A DNA stretch of 46,062 nt from Bacteroidales bacterium (lineage in GTDB: Bacteria > Bacteroidota > Bacteroidia > Bacteroidales > Muribaculaceae). The notes beneath the pieces were generated by a model, which saw nothing but the letters and a program-made list of their open reading frames with translations, made no database searches and had not been told where the DNA came from. A program made the position numbers and the translations under genes. Below, in pieces: positions 19,243 through 27,664 of this stretch (its first letter is position 1; every line of letters starts with the position of its first letter). The stretch covers positions 1 to 46,062 of the forward strand of contig JAAVFL010000031.1 in the NCBI GenBank assembly GCA_014800795.1. The letters are read 5' to 3'.

Positions 19243-19306
19243 AATCAAGTGGTGGAGAACGAGTGAAAGAGCAAGCACAGGAAAGAGTGTGAACCATCGG
19301 GGTACC
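19243..19306 (+). repeat. 64-nt tRNA-proximal repeat, copy 1
   Basis: Aligns without gaps to 33731-33794 with 12 mismatches out of 64. It begins AATCAAGTGGTGGAGAACGA. It ends 64 nt before the tRNA-Arg -7 box. No conserved reading frame is kept in both copies: the phase that is open in copy 2 hits TGA in copy 1. Confidence 0.65.
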
Positions 19307-19346
19307 GTCGACTGTTGTGATGCGCGGTTGAAAAATCAATAACAGA

Positions 19347-19378
19347 GTTGCGGAAACCATTTTTTTAGTTTAACTTTG
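19347..19378 (+). promoter_or_regulatory. Promoter of tRNA-Arg
   Basis: GTTG (19347-19350) is followed after 20 nt by TAACTTTG (19371-19378), an exact -7 match, 22 nt before the mature tRNA 5' end. Confidence 0.75.
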
Positions 19379-19400
19379 CAGTAAGCTTGACTGATAGCGA

Positions 19401-19472
19401 GCCCCGGTAGTTCAACGGATAGAATAGAAGTTTCCTAAACTTTTGATAGCAGTTCGATTCTGCTCCGGGGTA
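19401..19472 (+). tRNA. tRNA-Arg (anticodon CCT)
   Basis: All arms fold. The acceptor stem is GCCCCGG with CCGGGGT (G1-U pair). The D arm is GTTC/GAAT. The anticodon stem GAAGT/ACTTT carries the loop TTCCTAA, so the anticodon is CCT, reading AGG. The T arm AGCAG/CTGCT carries the loop TTCGATT. CCA is not encoded. Confidence 0.93.
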
Positions 19473-19498
19473 CAGATTCCAACATCACCGGATCACAG

Positions 19499-19530
19499 GA
19501 ATGCCGTTTACACAAGCGTAAACGGCATTC
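19499..19530 (+). terminator. Hairpin after tRNA-Arg (weak terminator)
   Basis: GAATGCCGTTTAC (19499-19511) pairs perfectly with GTAAACGGCATTC (19518-19530) around a 6-nt loop. The following sequence has only scattered Ts, so termination may be incomplete. The next gene has no obvious promoter of its own. Confidence 0.55.
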
Positions 19531-19582
19531 TCGTTAGTTATTAACATCTATAAAACGACAGAAATTGAAGGCTGCAGACTGG

Positions 19583-21595
19583 ATGCGTACCACATTGATC
19601 GGAGCTATGGCTCTGACAGTGGCGGCATGTGCCTCGATCGGACGTCCCGAAGGTGGGCCTCGCGACGAGACTCCGCCGGAATTCGTAAGATCCAATCCCG
19701 CTCCGGGGTCAGTCAACGTCGACCGCCGTAAAGTTGATATTGTTTTCAACGAGAATATCAAACTTGAGGATATAGCCAACAAACTCGTGATATCTCCGGC
19801 TCAGAAACAGAATCCGGCGGTAAGTTCGAACGCACGTCATGTGTCAGTTGAACTGCGCGACTCGCTTAAGCCCAACACCACCTATACATTCGATTTTTCC
19901 GACGCCATACGCGACCTCAACGAGGGGAATATACTCGACGGATTCGCTCTCGATTTCTCGACCGGACCTACTATCGACACCCTCCGTATATCGGGAATGG
20001 TATTCGAGGCACGCAATCTCGAACCCGCACAGGGAATGGTTGTGGGAGTTTACTCCGAACTTACCGACACCACGCTTACCCATATGCCTTTCGAGCGTGT
20101 AGCCAAAACCAACCAGTACGGGCAATTCACCATCCGTAACCTCAAGCCCGGAACATACCATATTTTCGCTATCGACGACAAGAACCGCGACTGGCACTGG
20201 GACCGTTCGGAAAACATAGCTTTCTCATCCTTTACCATAACCCCTACCGTAGAGCCGATGGAGGTGACCGACACACTCATTGCCGCCGCCGGAACGGACT
20301 CCATCGTCACACGCACTGCATATCATTATATGCCCGACGACCTGCTGCTGACATGGTTCAACGAAAACTACCGCCCGCAGTACTTACGTGACTATGAACG
20401 TAACGACAACAGACGCGCCACCTTCAAGTTCGGAACCATCGCGGACTCCCTGCCCGACATAACTGTTATCAACGGGCCGCGAGCCGGCTATAAACTAAGC
20501 GATCTTTCCGTGGTCGAAACTCGCGAAGGGTTCGATTCCATAGTATATTGGCTCAAGGATACACTCATTGTAAACCAGGATTCGCTTCTCGTGTCGGCAC
20601 GCTATCTCCACACCGACACGCTTGAGCAACTTTCATACCGTACTGATACACTCAAGCTGTTCCTTAAAGGTGCAAACCGACAGAAAAAAGATGACAAAAA
20701 GAAGAAAGACGACTCCGACACCATTCCCGAACCGGTAAAGCTGCTCGAACTCAAACTGCTTACCCAAAGAGAACAGGAACTCAATCTTCCTGTCACTTTC
20801 GAAGCAGCCGAGCCAATAGAATTCATTGACTCCGGAGGCTGGAGGCTGCTGAAAGCTGTAGATACCCTATGGGTAGAAACCAAAGGGGCACAATTGATTC
20901 AGGACACCGCCATGGTCCGCCGCTACAACCTGGTGATGGACTGGGAACCGGGTGCCCGCTACGCTTTCATGGCCGATTCACTTTCAATAAGAAACATCTA
21001 CGGCGAATGGATAAAGGATTTACGCCATGAATTTACGGTAAAACAACCGGAGGATTACGGCAATATTATTTTCGGAATTACAGACCGCCACCTCATACCT
21101 GACACAGCAAATATTGTCGTGGAACTGCTCGACAAGTCGGACAAACCTGTGCAGACCCGCACTATAGACAGGTCGGGTGAGGTAATATTCACTTTTGTAA
21201 ATCCCGACACATATTACGCCCGCGCATTCATCGACCGAAACCGCAACGGAATCTGGGACCGCGGGAATCTTACAGACTCCATACAGCCTGAAGATGTATT
21301 CTATTATCCTAAAAAACTGACTTTACGTAAGAACTGGGATATAAGTCAGGACTGGGCTCTTTTTGAAATCCCTGTCGATCTTCAGAAACCCAACGACATA
21401 AAACGCAACAAGCCGAAGGATATGCGACCGGGTGAATACGGCGACTATGGCGACGGAGAATATGATGAAGAAAACCCCGACGGCGAGGGCTATTATGAAC
21501 AAGGCGCATGGGGCAACGGCTCGCAATACAACAACGCCAACCGCAGCAACACCACTACCGGGCGCGGAGGCATGCAGAATGTAAGAAGAAACTGA
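19583..21595 (+). CDS. Lipoprotein with Ig-like N-terminal domain (outer-membrane or periplasmic, unknown function)
   Basis: From ATG 19583 the product is 670 aa and starts MRTTLIGAMALTVAACASIG, a lipoprotein signal peptide with lipobox TVAAC. A TTG at 19565 would add 6 residues, but the ATG gives the normal signal peptide. The segment PPEFVRSNPAPGSVNVDRRK...IVFNENI is typical of bacterial SbsA-type Ig-like domains at the N-terminus of a Bacteroidota lipoprotein family. A carboxypeptidase-regulatory-like segment follows (GQFTIRNLKPGTYHIFAIDDKN). The C-terminus is rich in Gly, Asn, Glu and Tyr. It begins an operon with a DUF3822 gene 25 nt downstream. The molecular function is not known to me. 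Confidence 0.82.
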   Translation: MRTTLIGAMALTVAACASIGRPEGGPRDETPPEFVRSNPAPGSVNVDRRKVDIVFNENIKLEDIANKLVISPAQKQNPAVSSNARHVSVELRDSLKPNTTYTFDFSDAIRDLNEGNILDGFALDFSTGPTIDTLRISGMVFEARNLEPAQGMVVGVYSELTDTTLTHMPFERVAKTNQYGQFTIRNLKPGTYHIFAIDDKNRDWHWDRSENIAFSSFTITPTVEPMEVTDTLIAAAGTDSIVTRTAYHYMPDDLLLTWFNENYRPQYLRDYERNDNRRATFKFGTIADSLPDITVINGPRAGYKLSDLSVVETREGFDSIVYWLKDTLIVNQDSLLVSARYLHTDTLEQLSYRTDTLKLFLKGANRQKKDDKKKKDDSDTIPEPVKLLELKLLTQREQELNLPVTFEAAEPIEFIDSGGWRLLKAVDTLWVETKGAQLIQDTAMVRRYNLVMDWEPGARYAFMADSLSIRNIYGEWIKDLRHEFTVKQPEDYGNIIFGITDRHLIPDTANIVVELLDKSDKPVQTRTIDRSGEVIFTFVNPDTYYARAFIDRNRNGIWDRGNLTDSIQPEDVFYYPKKLTLRKNWDISQDWALFEIPVDLQKPNDIKRNKPKDMRPGEYGDYGDGEYDEENPDGEGYYEQGAWGNGSQYNNANRSNTTTGRGGMQNVRRN

Positions 21596-21620
21596 TTTGA
21601 TTTTTTCGAAGTAACAGGAC

Positions 21621-22529
21621 GTGTACAAATACTGGAGCGACATACAGCAGCCACAGATGTGGCAACTGATCATGGAAGCCGGCACAGAGAGGCTGGCCGC
21701 CATGGCGTTTTCTCCATCCGACCGCCAACCGATGCGTTTCCACGAATGGGAGTTCCCAGCAGCTTCCGCATGCGAGGGTATCCAGGCACTCGAAAACACC
21801 ATATACGACCACCCCGGACTACTGACCGACTTCGGAAAAGTGACCTTGCTATACGACACCCTGCGCATGGTGCCTATTCCCGATACCGACAATGAAGCAG
21901 ACGCCGGGGAAATATTCAGAAGCATATACCCTCCTTGCCTCCGGCAGGGAAAAATTCTTCTGAGCCGTATACCGGAAATGGGAATGGCGCTATGCTTCGA
22001 GATACCGGCCGACACCGAGAACTTTCTGCGGCGCACTTTCCCATGTATCACCATCGACCATCCTGTGGCACCTCTGTGCCGCTATTTCAGGGCGAAACAT
22101 CCGCTCCGCAGGAGGGGAAAAACACTCGTCAACATACGCGGCAAACGCCTTGATATAATAACACTCGGAGAGCATACTCCCCTGGCAGTAAGCTCACATT
22201 TCATAGCCGACCCGATGGATGCGGTTTATTACATACTTGCATCGCGTCAGGGACTTGAACTGCGTGATTCCGATGAAATAATGATAGCCGGCGACCGCAC
22301 GTTGAGAGCAGCTGTCACTCCCATCCTGCGCCGATATGTCAGGTATGTGATGCCGGCGCTTTTCCCATCGGTCATGTACCGCGCGGGAAAAGAATCTCTC
22401 GCAGCCCCTTTCGAACTTGTGGTGAGCCCGCTCATAAATACGGCAAGGAGTTCATCACATTCTCTCACACAGCCACCTGTCACCACCATAAAAGACACTT
22501 ACGCAAGCCATGAGAATAATCAGAGGTAA
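21621..22529 (+). CDS. DUF3822 family protein
   Basis: A 302-aa product starting at GTG 21621, with no signal peptide or membrane segment. I recognise it mainly from context: a DUF3822 protein regularly precedes rsmD in Bacteroidales, and here the last 20 nt overlap the rsmD start. The sequence has alternating hydrophobic strands (MWQLIMEAGTERLAAMAF; LLYDTLRMVPIP). These are compatible with the actin-like fold suggested for this family, but no nucleotide-binding motif can be named confidently. Function unknown. The close coupling with rsmD suggests coordinated translation rather than a shared reaction. Confidence 0.75.
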   Translation: MYKYWSDIQQPQMWQLIMEAGTERLAAMAFSPSDRQPMRFHEWEFPAASACEGIQALENTIYDHPGLLTDFGKVTLLYDTLRMVPIPDTDNEADAGEIFRSIYPPCLRQGKILLSRIPEMGMALCFEIPADTENFLRRTFPCITIDHPVAPLCRYFRAKHPLRRRGKTLVNIRGKRLDIITLGEHTPLAVSSHFIADPMDAVYYILASRQGLELRDSDEIMIAGDRTLRAAVTPILRRYVRYVMPALFPSVMYRAGKESLAAPFELVVSPLINTARSSSHSLTQPPVTTIKDTYASHENNQR

Positions 22530-23109
22530 ATACGGACGCCGACGTTTCGACGTGCCTGCCAATATAACTGCACGTCCTACCACCGACTTTGCACGGGAAA
22601 ACATATTCAACGTTCTGGAGAATATGGTCGACTTCGAACAGGATGCACCTTCGGCACTCGATCTTTTCGCCGGGACCGGAGCCATCTCGTTCGAATTCCT
22701 GTCACGTGGTTGCTCGCATGTGACATCTATCGAGAAAGCCGCCACACAGACAAACTTTATCCGTAAAGTTGTGAAAGAACTCGGCGCCACCGACGATCTC
22801 ACCCTCGTCAAGGGGGATGCCCTGCGATTTATAGATGCCTCCATGGCTTCATACGATATCGTTTTCGCTGATCCGCCATATGATCTGCCCGGTTTCGCCG
22901 AGATTCCAGGCAAAGTTCTTAGCTCGCGGCTCCTCAGACCCGGTTCGATATTCATCATCGAACACTCGCGCAAACACGATTTCTCACATCTGCCGCATTT
23001 TCATGATCACCGTGCCTACGGATCCGTAAATTTCTCTATTTTTCTTATCCCGGATCAAACTGATACAGACCGATCCGATGCCGACATTACCGATACCATC
23101 GAAAAATGA
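22510..23109 (+). CDS. rsmD: 16S rRNA (guanine-966-N2)-methyltransferase
   Basis: The 199-aa class I SAM-dependent methyltransferase modifies G966 of 16S rRNA during 30S assembly. It starts with the family N-terminus MRIIRGKYGRRRFDVPA. Motif I is DLFAGTG at residues 51-57, which binds SAM. Motif IV is DPPY at residues 121-124, the N2-guanine methyltransferase catalytic motif. Length matches RsmD. It overlaps the preceding DUF3822 gene by 20 nt and the following araC-type gene by 4 nt (ATGA), so the three are translationally coupled. Confidence 0.94.
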   Translation: MRIIRGKYGRRRFDVPANITARPTTDFARENIFNVLENMVDFEQDAPSALDLFAGTGAISFEFLSRGCSHVTSIEKAATQTNFIRKVVKELGATDDLTLVKGDALRFIDASMASYDIVFADPPYDLPGFAEIPGKVLSSRLLRPGSIFIIEHSRKHDFSHLPHFHDHRAYGSVNFSIFLIPDQTDTDRSDADITDTIEK

Positions 23110-23972
23110 TTAAATACTTCAAACCGAATCACACCGAAAAGGAAAAACGCATCTACGTATCCACTATCGGATATGAAGAGATAGCACCGCAGGAGCCATA
23201 TCCTACCCGGCGCCATCCGGAGGGGTATTACTTCAATCCGGAAGAGGGGCGCGTACTCCAGGAATACCAAATAGTATATTTCGTGGAGGGGGAAGGCAAA
23301 CTTCACCTCAAGAGCGGCACATATCCCCTGCATCCGGGAACTGTAATTGTTGTTCCTCCCGGGACATGGCACAGCTACTACCCTTTGCCCGAAACCGGAT
23401 GGAAACAATATTGGATCGGTTTCAAGGGGGACTTCGTCAACGAATGGATGCAGGATGCCACAAGATCGACAGGCAAACAGTTGTTCCGCGTGGGGCGCAA
23501 TCCCGAAATTCTCGCACTTTTCCGCAAAGCTGTGGAAATAGCCGATAAGAACCCGGATATCAACCTTATCGGAGGCCTCATCAACTACCTGGTCAACATG
23601 GTGTGGAATGTTGCCGGAAACAGCCCCTACAATGAAATTTCAACAGAGCAGGACGAAAAAATAAATCGCGCCTGCGAGCTCCTGCGCAATTCGCTATCCG
23701 ACAACCTGCGCATAGAAGACATCGCCTCGCAAGTGGGTCTGAGCTATCCCCATTTCAGGAAGCTATTCAAGCAGAAGATGAACATGAGCGCTCAGCAGTA
23801 TCTGATGCAGCTGCGCATGCAGAAAGCCGCCGACATGCTCATGTCGACCGATGAGCCCGTGAAAAACGTGGCATATACTCTCGGCTACGATCAGCCGGCT
23901 TACTTCTCATACTGCTTCCACAAGGTAATCGGCCTCACCCCAAAAGAATACCGCGACAGCCTGCGAAAATAA
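23106..23972 (+). CDS. AraC family transcriptional regulator with cupin sensor domain
   Basis: 288-aa cytoplasmic regulator. The N-terminal half is a cupin-like effector-binding domain (YQIVYFVEGEGKLHLKSGTYPLHPGTV...PPGTWHSYYP). The C-terminal 100 residues contain two helix-turn-helix units, RIEDIASQVGLSYPHFRKLFKQ and PVKNVAYTLGYDQPAYFSYCFHKVIGLTPKEYR, the AraC/XylS signature. Such proteins usually sense a sugar and activate nearby catabolic genes. The gene immediately downstream is a decayed secreted glycosidase, so the local target may have been lost. It overlaps rsmD by 4 nt. Confidence 0.92.
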   Translation: MIKYFKPNHTEKEKRIYVSTIGYEEIAPQEPYPTRRHPEGYYFNPEEGRVLQEYQIVYFVEGEGKLHLKSGTYPLHPGTVIVVPPGTWHSYYPLPETGWKQYWIGFKGDFVNEWMQDATRSTGKQLFRVGRNPEILALFRKAVEIADKNPDINLIGGLINYLVNMVWNVAGNSPYNEISTEQDEKINRACELLRNSLSDNLRIEDIASQVGLSYPHFRKLFKQKMNMSAQQYLMQLRMQKAADMLMSTDEPVKNVAYTLGYDQPAYFSYCFHKVIGLTPKEYRDSLRK

Positions 23973-24067
23973 CCGCCGTCGGGCTACATATCTCAGGTGT
24001 GGCTAGCACCCTGTCAGTTTCTAATAAAAAAATCAGTTTCTGATAACTGAGTGCATATTGCGCTCAG

Positions 24068-24075
24068 TATATTTG
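24068..24075 (+). promoter_or_regulatory. Residual -7 promoter element of the decayed glycosidase gene
   Basis: TATATTTG is an exact -7 match, 37 nt before the ATG of the pseudogene. No good -33 box lies at the usual distance. Confidence 0.4.
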
Positions 24076-24112
24076 CATATACATATCTTAACCTTAAATT
24101 CCTGTATATACG

Positions 24113-24951
24113 ATGAAAATGACCCGTTTCACACTTCAAATAGCGATAGGACTGTGGCTCATGTAAGGCTTCACACTTAATATGCAGCCTCAGTTCCTGA
24201 ACCATATGAACCGCTCGACTGACACACTCCAGGTCTGCAACTACCCTATTCGCCGGATCCGCTGAGCGGATATGTCTGGGAAAATCCTCAGGCTGACGAG
24301 ATACCAATAACGGAACGGCCACCCTCACCATCCCGGAAGGCAGTACAGCTTTAGCAGCCCTTCCGAAAATAGAAGTTTCTGTCGGGGATATCACCGTTGA
24401 CGGTACATCGGTAGAAATCATCGGCGAGGACAACGATTTCGTTTATCTGCCGGAACTTCCGGCTGGAGAACATGCGATCGCGTTCGCCTATAACGGAGCG
24501 ATCAGTTCACCTGAGCCTGAAGAAAAGCTCGCCTATATGAATCGCCGGTAATATCGGAATACACCACCACCGGAGGGAACTGGCGCGGGAAATACGGCAA
24601 GGATGGATATGTTCTTTTCAGTTTCGACGGCGACAACAACCACCGCATGGATATGTCGGAAGGATGCCGCATGAATCTGCGTCCGGGAGGGAACTACCGC
24701 TATCCAGGAACCTCCCACGACCCGCGCTCTCTGGAATCGCCCACTGACGGCGACTCACAGCGCGAACTGGGAGTATTCTTCACCCTTGATCCACGCGACT
24801 GCCTCGAAACCTGCACCATCGATCTTGATTATTCCCCCGGAGGCCTTACGACCTTACCCTGTACTTTGTCGACTGGGAAAAAGGTGATAAACGGCAAATT
24901 TCTATATTTAATAATCAGAAATTAATAGTCTTGCGGTCTATCGATTCGTAA
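24113..24951 (+). pseudogene. Decayed secreted glycosidase (alpha-L-rhamnosidase-like C-terminal part)
   Basis: ATG 24113 opens a signal-peptide-like stretch (MKMTRFTLQIAIGLWLM) that ends at an in-frame TAA. Coding-like sequence then continues in changing frames. One piece contains ATLTIPEGSTALAALPKIEV and LPELPAGEHAIAFAYNG, resembling a terminal beta-sandwich of GH78 enzymes. A next piece, after a stop, contains GGNWRGKYGKDGYVLFSFDG. A final piece, one base out of frame, reads YDLTLYFVDWEKGDKRQISI and stops at 24951. The last two pieces match a C-terminal module I know from Bacteroides rhamnosidase-type enzymes. The catalytic domain is absent. At least three frame breaks and two stops rule out a working protein. 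Confidence 0.7.
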
Positions 24952-25148
24952 CTTTGCATTGTGAGAACGAATCAGAGGTTCTACCGTACCAACGGTAATA
25001 CAGACGAATATTTAACTCGTTGAGCCTCCACACTTTCCTCATACCGAAACTGACAAGTATACAAGTATATATGTAATATAATAGTATTTATGGTTGGCTA
25101 AGCATGACGCAGGCTTAGTCAGAAAATGGAAGAAACAAGTATATATGT
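24952..25148. other. AT-rich gap with direct repeats and a small hairpin
   Basis: ACAAGTATATATGT occurs at 25061-25074 and again at 25135-25148. Between them lies a hairpin, GGCTAAGC with GCTTAGTC (about 25095-25120). A TAACTTTG box (24949-24956) overlaps the pseudogene stop but has no gene after it on that strand. Confidence 0.4.
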
Positions 25149-25880
25149 TTATCGGACTACAGTTTTGTAGACCAAGGAGCCTCGGCACTGGAGATAGATG
25201 CCGGGGTTTCTTATATCCTGAACCGGTGAACCATCAATTGTGAAGTAGCGTACCGGAGCGTCAGCCTCATCATGTCCGGGACATTCTATCGCTGTCAGAC
25301 CGACTGATGTAAGATCTACAACCGACGAAACCGGTAGATCGCCAAACGACTGGGTGAAAGCATCGGGCTCGGCTCCGAACGAAACCATGCACTGCGGGAT
25401 CATTATTTTCCCATCGGAATATGTAGCGTTCATCCCCGCAGCCGTAACAGCATCACGGTCATAACCGATAGCATTCATATAAAGTCCCCGTGTATTTACC
25501 CACAGCGGAAGTTCCGAATCACCGAACACACCTGCCGGCAGACATACAGCTTCACACTCAGAATGTAGCGTGACCCAGTTTTTATCAGATATATCGAAAA
25601 TGATGTAGCGTCCGGCTCCCCATGATGTAGTATCATAACCAGCGATCTCTCCGAAACTATCTGAGGAATACGGTTCCAGAAGCCTGACGAGAGTTCCATC
25701 TTCGCTTAGCTGAGCCTCTACATTAATAACAGCTGAATTCCCCCCCAAAAAATAGGGTGACAACCATCCATCTGTAAACTCCACACTCCCGACATTGCGC
25801 CACTGCTGCGCATCTGCGACCGTGACGGATAAAACGACTGTGGCTGCAAGCGCCGACAGCCTGCGGCAAATGTGGTTCAT
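25149..25880 (-). CDS. Secreted protein of unknown function with C-terminal tail
   Basis: A 243-aa product starting at ATG 25880, with a signal peptide (cleavage probably after VTVADA). The mature part is a beta-rich sequence with SVEFTDGWLSPYFLG and NVEAQLSEDGTLVRLLEPY, and two cysteine-containing segments (SECEAVCLPAG). The end, YFTIDGSPVQDIRNPGIYLQ, has the pattern of short Bacteroidales C-terminal tails (YxxDGxxV...GIYL). I do not recognise a named family. It starts 28 nt after pgpA on the same strand, so it is probably the last gene of that operon, although the functions look unrelated. Confidence 0.75.
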   Translation of the reverse strand: MNHICRRLSALAATVVLSVTVADAQQWRNVGSVEFTDGWLSPYFLGGNSAVINVEAQLSEDGTLVRLLEPYSSDSFGEIAGYDTTSWGAGRYIIFDISDKNWVTLHSECEAVCLPAGVFGDSELPLWVNTRGLYMNAIGYDRDAVTAAGMNATYSDGKIMIPQCMVSFGAEPDAFTQSFGDLPVSSVVDLTSVGLTAIECPGHDEADAPVRYFTIDGSPVQDIRNPGIYLQCRGSLVYKTVVR

Positions 25881-25908
25881 AAAAAATTATTTTTAAAGAT
25901 TACCCGGA

Positions 25909-26442
25909 TCAGAATGGTGTAACCACCGTTCCGCTATAGCACAACTGCACGATCACTACAATCACCAGAGCGTACACTCCGGCAAGAAAGTCATCAAGCA
26001 TCACTCCCCACCCATCAGGCACAGCCTCCATACGGCGGCATCCCAGGGGCTTGAATATATCGATCAGCCGGAAGGCTACGAACCCGATGAATGCGAGTAC
26101 TGCCGTATACACTTTATCGCCGGGAATGGCGGCAAGAAGCGCCGGAATCCACGAGCCTATGAACTCGTCGATAACCACAGTGCGGGGATCTTCTCCCCAA
26201 TAACGTTCCATTACGCGCGACGTCCAGGCTCCGACTACGGTTGTCACCGCAATTAGCGCGAGTGTGACGAAAAACAGAGTCGTCACATCCATAAACAGGT
26301 ACATCACATACCACAAGACCAACGCGAGGAAAGCCGCTGCTGTTCCCGGGGCTCCCGGCGTGAATCCTATGCCGAAACCAGTGGAAAGTATCACATGAAA
26401 CCAGGGAGCTTCACCGAGAGGATGGTTGTTGTTGTCGCTCAT
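25909..26442 (-). CDS. pgpA: Phosphatidylglycerophosphatase A
   Basis: A 177-aa integral inner-membrane phosphatase that dephosphorylates phosphatidylglycerol phosphate to phosphatidylglycerol. The family N-terminal pattern is present as GFGIGFTPGAPGTAAAF. The conserved acidic segment is VVIDEFIGSW, and the C-terminal hallmark GWGVMLDDFLAGVYA is also there. The acidic residues in the last two segments are expected to form the metal-dependent active site. Several hydrophobic segments span the membrane. It follows the endonuclease/exonuclease/phosphatase gene after 20 nt. Confidence 0.92.
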   Translation of the reverse strand: MSDNNNHPLGEAPWFHVILSTGFGIGFTPGAPGTAAAFLALVLWYVMYLFMDVTTLFFVTLALIAVTTVVGAWTSRVMERYWGEDPRTVVIDEFIGSWIPALLAAIPGDKVYTAVLAFIGFVAFRLIDIFKPLGCRRMEAVPDGWGVMLDDFLAGVYALVIVVIVQLCYSGTVVTPF

Positions 26443-26462
26443 AGATAGTGGAAAACGTATTG

Positions 26463-27551
26463 TCAGCGTCTTGTTTTCACCTCGCGGCGCAGAAGTATCT
26501 CTGTCGGGAAATGATCTGAAAATCCGTTCAGATACATTCCTGAGGCGAAAGTGCGGCGGGGATATCCCTGACGCGTACCCTCGGTGTCCTTAAGGAAATC
26601 GAAGTTGTTCACGAGCGCGCGGGTAAAATGAAGCGCTTCAACTCCGGAGTTGCTTTCGAGGAGTGTACCGCTCACGATAATCTGATCGAAAAGATTCCAT
26701 GAACTGTTGTAAGCCAGTGTACCGATACCTTGATCCAGAAGCGTCCAGAACGGATTGAAGAATCCATGAGGTTTTACGCCTTTCTCTTTTTTGGATGCAC
26801 CGAGTACCTTTGCACACGATTTGTCGAAAGGATCGTCGTTGAGGTCGCCCATCACGATTATCCCCTCGTTCGGACGCTGTGCCCAAATCGAATCGGCGAT
26901 ATGCTTGCTGAGAGCGGCGGCCGCCTCACGCAGATACGACGACTGCTCCTGACCGCCGAGACGCGATGGCCAGTGATTTACTATGATGCTTACGGTATCC
27001 GATCCGAGACGTCCGGTGACACACATCTGATCGCGGGTGCGGAATTTGGGATTATCGGGAATCACAAGAGGTGTGTTCGATACGTTCATGAATTTGAAGT
27101 AGCGCTCATTGTAGAGGGCGCCTACATCTACTCCGCGGCGGTCGGGCGAATCATGATGAACTATGCGGAGATTCCACGGGGTCCGCCCCTCCGACCGCAG
27201 GCGTTCGTCAACTGCTTTTACCAGATCTTCCAGAACCGAACGGTTCTCAATCTCCGAGACTCCGATAAATGCCGGTCCGTTGGGCGTGCTCGGCGTTGTG
27301 AAAGATGTGATCGCACGTGCCAGATTTTCTATTTTATTACGGTATTTCAGACCATTCCACTTCTTTGCCCCGGCGGGAGAATATTCAAGATCGTATGTAC
27401 CGTTGTTGTTGATAGTATCAAAAAGATTCTCAAGATTATAGAATGCAACGCCGAATACCTGATATTTTTTATTCGGTGACTGATTGTCCTGTGCCTGCAT
27501 GCAGAATCCGAGAACAATTGCAAGGAGCGGGAGCAGAAATATCCGTTTCAT
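26463..27551 (-). CDS. Secreted endonuclease/exonuclease/phosphatase family protein
   Basis: A 362-aa product with a signal peptide (MKRIFLLPLLAIVLGFCMQA), so it acts in the periplasm or outside. Family motifs occur in order: FYNLENLFDT near the start of the mature domain, IGVSEIENR with the metal-binding Glu, IVNHWPSR, GDLNDDP, and the C-terminal SDHFP containing the catalytic His. These are the DNase I/Mg-dependent phosphoesterase active-site residues. The substrate (nucleic acid, sugar phosphate or lipid) cannot be told. It is the first gene of a minus-strand operon with pgpA. A promoter and an 18-bp palindrome lie upstream. Confidence 0.9.
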   Translation of the reverse strand: MKRIFLLPLLAIVLGFCMQAQDNQSPNKKYQVFGVAFYNLENLFDTINNNGTYDLEYSPAGAKKWNGLKYRNKIENLARAITSFTTPSTPNGPAFIGVSEIENRSVLEDLVKAVDERLRSEGRTPWNLRIVHHDSPDRRGVDVGALYNERYFKFMNVSNTPLVIPDNPKFRTRDQMCVTGRLGSDTVSIIVNHWPSRLGGQEQSSYLREAAAALSKHIADSIWAQRPNEGIIVMGDLNDDPFDKSCAKVLGASKKEKGVKPHGFFNPFWTLLDQGIGTLAYNSSWNLFDQIIVSGTLLESNSGVEALHFTRALVNNFDFLKDTEGTRQGYPRRTFASGMYLNGFSDHFPTEILLRREVKTRR

Positions 27552-27602
27552 CTATTCTTTTATTTGGTATTGAATTAAGTTTTAACGACATTCATAAATC
27601 GC

Positions 27603-27620
27603 CCGATATGCACATATCGG
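27603..27620. promoter_or_regulatory. Palindrome in the leader of the phosphatase-family gene (possible operator)
   Basis: CCGATATG and CATATCGG are perfect 8-nt arms around CA. The site begins about 10 nt downstream of the -7 box on the minus strand. It would thus overlap the transcription start or lie in the first part of the leader. Whether a repressor binds it or the RNA folds is not known. Confidence 0.4.
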
Positions 27621-27630
27621 ATGATGAGGT

Positions 27631-27664
27631 CAAAATTAATGATAATTTTTGAATTTTCAGCAAA
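27631..27664 (-). promoter_or_regulatory. Promoter of the phosphatase-family gene and pgpA
   Basis: On the minus strand TTTG (27664-27661) is followed after 22 nt by TAATTTTG (27638-27631), an exact -7 match with slightly long spacing. It overlaps the last codons of the upstream phosphopantetheinyl transferase gene. Confidence 0.6.

Noticed and set aside
18701-19472. Integrated mobile island targeting tRNA-Arg or tRNA-Ser
   Set aside because: No integrase, transposase or phage gene is near either tRNA, and no duplicated tRNA 3' end (attachment site) was found.
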